From Bacillus sp. DNRA2 (GTDB lineage: Bacteria; Bacillota; Bacilli; Bacillales; Cytobacillaceae): a DNA stretch of 64,000 nucleotides. Positions 59,996 to 64,000 of this stretch are shown here, in pieces (the stretch's first letter is position 1; each line of letters starts with the position of its first letter). Made by a program: the position numbers and the translations under genes. Below the pieces are notes generated by a model. That model was not told where the DNA came from, did not search any database, and saw only the letters and a list, made by a program, of their open reading frames with translations. The DNA lies in NCBI RefSeq assembly GCF_012843265.1, contig NZ_JABAIT010000010.1:1-64000 (forward strand), written 5' to 3'.

Positions 59996-60454
59996 TTATA
60001 TTTCCTTCTTGATTAATTCCTTCAACTCTTCAATAAAGACATTAATATCCTTAAATTGACGGTAAACAGAGGCAAAACGGACATAAGCTACTTCATCGAT
60101 TTTTGCCAGTCTATCCATTACCATTTCGCCAATCATATCACTCTTAATTTCAGATATTCCCTGGTTGCGAAGCTCCTTTTCAACTTCCATCGTAATTTCC
60201 TGGAGCTCTTTCAATGCAACCGGGCGTTTTTCACATGCCTTAATTAAGCCACGTAAAATCTTTTCACGATTAAACTCTTCTCTAGTTCCCTCTTTTTTCA
60301 CCACGATTAAAGGGATTTCTTCTACTTTTTCAAAAGTCGTAAATCTATAACTGCATTGTTCACATTCTCTTCTGCGGCGAATCGACTTACCTTCATCAAC
60401 AGGTCGAGAATCGAGAACACGTGTATTATGATGTTGACATGAAGGGCATTTCAT
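59996..60454 (-). CDS. nrdR: Transcriptional repressor NrdR
   Basis: This nucleotide-sensing repressor of ribonucleotide reductase genes has 152 residues. The N-terminal zinc ribbon has [15 protein letters not shown] and CEQC. The ATP-cone domain begins near residue 48 ([20 protein letters not shown]) and senses dATP/ATP. The length and the order before dnaB are typical for Bacillus. speD, which lies between gapB and nrdR in B. subtilis, is absent. Confidence 0.96.
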   Translation of the reverse strand: MKCPSCQHHNTRVLDSRPVDEGKSIRRRRECEQCSYRFTTFEKVEEIPLIVVKKEGTREEFNREKILRGLIKACEKRPVALKELQEITMEVEKELRNQGISEIKSDMIGEMVMDRLAKIDEVAYVRFASVYRQFKDINVFIEELKELIKKEI

Positions 60455-60590
60455 TCGTCAGCGCTCCAATTCCTAATAATTTTTCTTCATTAAAATCTTT
60501 CCAATACTATCTTATAAAAAAGAGGGAACTTGGACAAGTAGCACTCCTAAAATAATACCATCAATCGCCATACTCAATGTACATAAATGC

Positions 60591-60631
60591 AAAAAAACTG
60601 CTTGCTGATCCCCCAATCAGCAAGCAGTTTT
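60591..60631 (-). terminator. Terminator after gapB
   Basis: AACTGCTTGCTGAT and ATCAGCAAGCAGTT form a perfect 14-bp stem with a six-base loop, followed by TTTTTTT on the minus strand. Confidence 0.93.
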
Positions 60632-60651
60632 CATATTTCAAAATAATTTAG

Positions 60652-61686
60652 TTACCCAACTTTAACTTTAGAGTTATGATTAGCCATTGCGTTTGCAACA
60701 TGCTTAAGAAGGTCAACTACACGACAAGAATAACCCCACTCGTTATCATACCATGCAAGTACTTTTACTTTGTTATCGCCGATTACCATAGTTGATAAAC
60801 CGTCAATAGTTGCTGAGTTTTCATTTGTATTAAAATCAACCGATACTAACGGCTCATCAGTAATGTCAAGAATTCCTTTTAAAGGACCTTTCGCTGCAGC
60901 ATAGAATACTGAGTTTACTTCATCCACAGTAACGTCCTTCTTTAAGTCCACAACTAAATCCACCAAAGAAACATTTGGTGTTGGGACACGCAACGCCATA
61001 CCGTGTAGCTTACCAGCCATTTGTGGTAATACTAATGATAGTGCTTTAGCAGCTCCAGTTGATGTTGGAATGATGCTTTGGGCACACGCACGCGCACGAC
61101 GCAAATCTTTATGTGGGTTGTCAATATTCTTTTGGTCATTTGTATAAGCATGAACTGTAGTCATTAAACCGTTGATGATACCAAACTCTTCTTCTAGAAC
61201 TTTAACAACTGGTGCTAGGCAGTTTGTTGTACACGAAGCATTTGAGATAATATCGTGTTTCTCGATATCAAGCTTCTCATCGTTAACACCCATTACGATT
61301 GTCACATCTTCATTTTTACCAGGGGCAGTTAAGATTACTTTCTTCGCTCCTGCTTCCAAGTGTAATGCTGCTTTATCACGAGCATTAAATTTACCTGTTG
61401 CTTCGATAACGATATCGATACCAAGCTCTCCCCAAGGTAATTGTTTTGGATCGCGGTTAGCGTATAATTGTACGCGTTTACCATTTACAGTAAGTGCATC
61501 CTCACTAGGAATGACTTCACCAGGAAATTTTCCGTGTGTAGTATCATATTTAATTAAATGTGCTAACGTTTCGGCCGGATAGCTGGCATTAATCGCTACC
61601 ACATCGATATCATTTTCAAGGATTGCCTTTCTAAATACCATTCTTCCAATTCGTCCAAAACCATTAATCGCTACTTTTGCCTTCAT
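60652..61686 (-). CDS. gapB: Glyceraldehyde-3-phosphate dehydrogenase, gluconeogenic GapB
   Basis: This dehydrogenase of 344 residues uses NADP and runs in the gluconeogenic direction in B. subtilis. The N-terminal NAD(P) fold reads [17 protein letters not shown]. The catalytic cysteine is in [12 protein letters not shown] near residue 152, and [12 protein letters not shown] and [12 protein letters not shown] are intact. GapB identity rests on position between coaE and nrdR/dnaB and on the paired CcpN-like boxes in its promoter. GGAAGGAG lies before the ATG. Confidence 0.93.
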   Translation of the reverse strand: MKAKVAINGFGRIGRMVFRKAILENDIDVVAINASYPAETLAHLIKYDTTHGKFPGEVIPSEDALTVNGKRVQLYANRDPKQLPWGELGIDIVIEATGKFNARDKAALHLEAGAKKVILTAPGKNEDVTIVMGVNDEKLDIEKHDIISNASCTTNCLAPVVKVLEEEFGIINGLMTTVHAYTNDQKNIDNPHKDLRRARACAQSIIPTSTGAAKALSLVLPQMAGKLHGMALRVPTPNVSLVDLVVDLKKDVTVDEVNSVFYAAAKGPLKGILDITDEPLVSVDFNTNENSATIDGLSTMVIGDNKVKVLAWYDNEWGYSCRVVDLLKHVANAMANHNSKVKVG

Positions 61687-61703
61687 TGTATGGCTCCTTC
61701 CGC

Positions 61704-61752
61704 AATATGTTATACTTTATTCTTCGATTAGTTGTAATTAGTATAACATATT
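61704..61752. promoter_or_regulatory. gapB promoter with two inverted CcpN-like boxes
   Basis: AATATGTTATACT (61704-61716) and its exact complement AGTATAACATATT (61740-61752) are 23 bp apart. Each contains TATGTTATACT, which fits the CcpN consensus TRTGHYATAYW as I recall it. On the minus strand the distal copy supplies the -10 box TATACT. CcpN represses gapB on glucose in B. subtilis; the repressor gene is not in this window. Confidence 0.75.
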
Positions 61753-61840
61753 AAATTGGATTTGTGAGCATTAAATTGCGGATTTTTAAAAAGTTTTATA
61801 CCCATTTCGGTTAAATCCCTTAATTATGCTAACATAATAA

Positions 61841-61872
61841 AAAAAAGAAGCCTATTTTAGCTTCTTTTTTAG
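61841..61872. terminator. Terminator between coaE and gapB
   Basis: AAAAAAGAAGC and GCTTCTTTTTT form a symmetric hairpin just after the coaE stop region, with A and T runs on both sides. Confidence 0.7.
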
Positions 61873-61873
61873 G

Positions 61874-62488
61874 TCATACTAATTCATGATTTGTGTAGCC
61901 CCATTGCGATAAAATCTTTAATAACTGCTGCTTCGTATCTACAATTGAACCGTTGTTATTAATCACTTCATCAGCCCATTGCAGTTTATCACGTAATGGA
62001 AGCTGAGAGGCTATCCGTGATTTCGCTTCAGACTCAGTAAAATTATTTCGGGCCATCAGGCGATTAAGCTGTGTCTGTTCGTCAACAAATACGAGAATGA
62101 TTTTATCAACCAAATAAGTTAACTTACTTTCAAACAAGAGCGGAATGTCTAACACTACAAGCTCATTCCCACCCGCAACATATTGCTCCTTTTTCCTAAG
62201 CATATTCTGTCTCACCGCAGGATGAACAATATGATTGAGGACCTCTCGTTTCTCTTCGTTCGGAAAAATAATACTTCCTAATTTCGGACGATCTATCGAT
62301 CCATCCTCAAGTAAGATCTCTTTACCAAAATACGCAACAATCTCGTCGTATGCTTTTTCCCCTTTTTCAACTGCCAGGCGTGCCTCTTCGTCAGCATCAA
62401 TCACTGGTATCCCCAGCTCCTTCAGCATATTAGACACGGTGCTTTTCCCGCTGGCAATTCCGCCTGTTAAACCAATAATAACTGCCAT
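61874..62488 (-). CDS. coaE: Dephospho-CoA kinase
   Basis: This enzyme phosphorylates dephospho-CoA in the last step of CoA synthesis. It has 204 residues. The P-loop GGIASGKST is at residues 9-17, followed by the lid and substrate motifs [13 protein letters not shown] and [11 protein letters not shown]. The order mutM-ytaF-coaE matches B. subtilis. It lies 23 bp after ytaF, so it is probably cotranscribed with mutM and ytaF. Confidence 0.96.
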   Translation of the reverse strand: MAVIIGLTGGIASGKSTVSNMLKELGIPVIDADEEARLAVEKGEKAYDEIVAYFGKEILLEDGSIDRPKLGSIIFPNEEKREVLNHIVHPAVRQNMLRKKEQYVAGGNELVVLDIPLLFESKLTYLVDKIILVFVDEQTQLNRLMARNNFTESEAKSRIASQLPLRDKLQWADEVINNNGSIVDTKQQLLKILSQWGYTNHELV

Positions 62489-62511
62489 TTATACTACCTT
62501 CCCTATGCGTA

Positions 62512-63147
62512 TTAAAATTTTAACAATCCAATAATAATTAAGATAACCCCCGGAATAAATAGAAACTTCTGAACCCATTCGTATTGGGCAAAAATACCAC
62601 CCAAGCGCATTCCCAGAAATACAAATAATGAACTCATCACTGTCACAGAAGCGGCTAAAATCCAGGGAGAATATCCTAACATCGCTGCGCCAATTCCTGC
62701 TCCAAACGCATCAAGCGATAATGCCAGACCAAGCATGAACGCTTCAACGCCGGTAATCACACCCGACTGGTCAAAATCTGCAGAAAGTGGCTTTTTTAAT
62801 ATTTGAATCACGACACCTAACGATTTTATTTCAAAATTAATAATAGTGCCTTCAATATCTGTGGGCTCCGTCACCTTTTCCGGGCGGAAAAATTGAAACA
62901 ACACCCAGGCACCAAGCACGATTAAGATCAGTCCTCCAAGACTTTCAGCCATCCTCGTTGAAAACAATCTTTCCAGGAAATGACCAACGCCCATGGCAAA
63001 AAATAAGATAACCGCTGAGCAGCCCGAAATAATCAGGATGGATATTAACGGGATGCGAATTTTTCGTAATCCGTAAGTTAACCCCACACTAAAACTGTCA
63101 AGACTGACAGCAAAAGCTAATAGAAAAAGTGAGATTGAATAGGCCAT
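62512..63147 (-). CDS. ytaF: Sporulation membrane protein YtaF (MntP-like)
   Basis: This 211-residue integral membrane protein has about six hydrophobic segments and the MntP/YtaF repeat with conserved acidic residues in the membrane. The repeat signature appears twice, LLAFAVSLDSFSVGLTYG near the N-terminus and LGLALSLDAFGAGIGAAMLG near residue 137. MntP exports manganese in other bacteria; YtaF is associated with sporulation in Bacillus. Transport is possible but unproven. It lies 80 bp after mutM. Confidence 0.9.
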   Translation of the reverse strand: MAYSISLFLLAFAVSLDSFSVGLTYGLRKIRIPLISILIISGCSAVILFFAMGVGHFLERLFSTRMAESLGGLILIVLGAWVLFQFFRPEKVTEPTDIEGTIINFEIKSLGVVIQILKKPLSADFDQSGVITGVEAFMLGLALSLDAFGAGIGAAMLGYSPWILAASVTVMSSLFVFLGMRLGGIFAQYEWVQKFLFIPGVILIIIGLLKF

Positions 63148-63227
63148 TTGATAAGCTCCTTCCTGCCAATCGCTATGATAGTATATGGAAGGAGCCTATC
63201 CATTGTTATATGGCGCTCATAAGATTA

Positions 63228-64000
63228 TTAGCTTTTTAATTTCTGGCAAACCGGACAGAAATGAGTACCACGTCCACCAACGACTATTTTTTGTAGCTCG
63301 GTACCACAATTGATACATGGCTCTTGCTTTTTTCCGTAGACAAGAAGCTCTAATTGAAACATGCCAATTTGACCTTGCGAATTGACATAAGAGCGAATCG
63401 TACTGCCACCTTTAGCAACCGCTTCAGATAAAGTAGCCACAATCTCTTTGTGCAGCACGGTTATTTCCTCACTACTTAACGATGATGCCAGACGTTCAGG
63501 GTGAATGCGTGCCCGAAACAACGCCTCATCAACATAAATATTACCAAGACCAACAACGATGGTTTGGTCGAGGAGCAAAACTTTAATTTTCCGGTTTGAC
63601 GCTGTTAGTTTTTCCGCTAAGTAATCCATAGTGAATTCCTTCGAAAATGGCTCTGGTCCTAATTGTGAAAGCGGAAGTTGCTCAAATTCAGTTCCTTTTA
63701 GAAATAAATGCATGGTGCCAAATTTACGGACGTCCTTATAGCGAAGCTCGGTTCCATCGGTAAAATAAAAGATAACATGGGTGTGTTTATCAACAGGTTC
63801 GCTACCTGCAAACAGCCCGTATTTCCCTTCCATTCTCAAATGGGAAACAAGCGCAAAATCATCACTATAAAAGATTAAAAATTTCCCCCGTCGCCCCATC
63901 TCAAGTAAGGTTTGCCCTTTTAACGCATCCTGAAATTGGACAACTTCATTCGGATATTTAATGATTTTGGGCCAAAAAACTTCAACCCTTTCAATCTGTT
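63228..64000 (-). CDS. mutM: Formamidopyrimidine-DNA glycosylase (5' end beyond window)
   Basis: This bifunctional glycosylase/lyase removes 8-oxoguanine and formamidopyrimidines. The window holds about 257 codons, and the reading frame stays open to the right edge (QIERVEVFWPKIIKYPNEVV). About 20 N-terminal residues, including the catalytic PELPE, are missing only because of the cut. Visible motifs are the DNA-contacting HLRMEGKYG, the helix-two-turn-helix region DQTIVVGLGNIYVDEALF, and the C-terminal zinc finger CINCGTELQKI with HFCPVCQ. A start at 63899 would be wrong. Confidence 0.95.
   Translation of the reverse strand, partial: QIERVEVFWPKIIKYPNEVVQFQDALKGQTLLEMGRRGKFLIFYSDDFALVSHLRMEGKYGLFAGSEPVDKHTHVIFYFTDGTELRYKDVRKFGTMHLFLKGTEFEQLPLSQLGPEPFSKEFTMDYLAEKLTASNRKIKVLLLDQTIVVGLGNIYVDEALFRARIHPERLASSLSSEEITVLHKEIVATLSEAVAKGGSTIRSYVNSQGQIGMFQLELLVYGKKQEPCINCGTELQKIVVGGRGTHFCPVCQKLKS

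Noticed and set aside
61172-61582. 136-codon plus-strand frame opposite gapB
   Set aside because: It lies wholly antisense to gapB with no recognisable domain; a shadow frame.
63228-63899. mutM as a complete gene starting at 63899
   Set aside because: The frame continues in the mutM family sequence to the window edge, so the gene is only cut by the window.

Overview
The window is about 64 kb of low-GC chromosomal DNA from an endospore-forming member of the Bacillaceae. The evidence is the gene order and the sporulation genes: lonB, gerM, gerE, sspI, ytaF and yslB sit among housekeeping genes in the order known from the Bacillus subtilis ysxC-to-mutM region. I cannot name a genus with confidence. 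Nearly all genes lie on the minus strand. Only yslB, sspI and a NERD-domain gene are on plus. No prophage, insertion sequence or CRISPR array is visible.

Layout from right to left, which is the direction of transcription. mutM (5' end cut by the window), ytaF, coaE, gapB, nrdR, dnaB, dnaI and ytxC cover DNA repair, CoA synthesis, gluconeogenesis and primosome loading. thrS follows behind a Thr T-box, then infC-rpmI-rplT behind an L20-type leader. Next is an accessory island (about 48-52.3 kb) with a NERD protein, ysdA, a PlsY-type acyltransferase overlapping a GNAT/PLP-enzyme fusion, and an all-alpha dUTPase. It is followed by an M42 peptidase, sspI, a SpoU-type rRNA methyltransferase, pheST behind a Phe T-box, zapA, yshB, polX, mutS2 and yshE.

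The middle holds fatty-acid degradation (lcfA; fadR-fadB-etfB-etfA), trxA, uvrC, yslB and sdhCAB. Then come gerE, a MarR regulator, racE, gerM, rph, rdgB, ysnB and tRNA-Arg(UCU). The ilvBHC-leuABCD operon follows behind a Leu T-box and candidate CodY boxes. The left end holds ysoA, tig, clpX, lonB, lonA and ysxC, a protein-quality-control cluster.

Regulatory signals can be read directly at several loci. They include three T-boxes with specifiers CUC (Leu), UUC (Phe) and ACC (Thr), and a FadR operator plus a near-consensus CodY box in the fadR promoter. There are also paired CcpN-like boxes at gapB, a full sigma-F match at lonB, a sigma-K-like promoter at gerE and many intrinsic terminators.

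The least explained items are: a family of 52-bp tandem repeats present as two arrays 49 kb apart with a shared core; a second dispersed palindromic repeat family with two full and three partial copies; the plsY/GNAT-PLP/dUTPase gene set; and a terminator-like hairpin whose 3' arm can also pair with the lcfA ribosome-binding site, directly after a 27-residue membrane microprotein gene.
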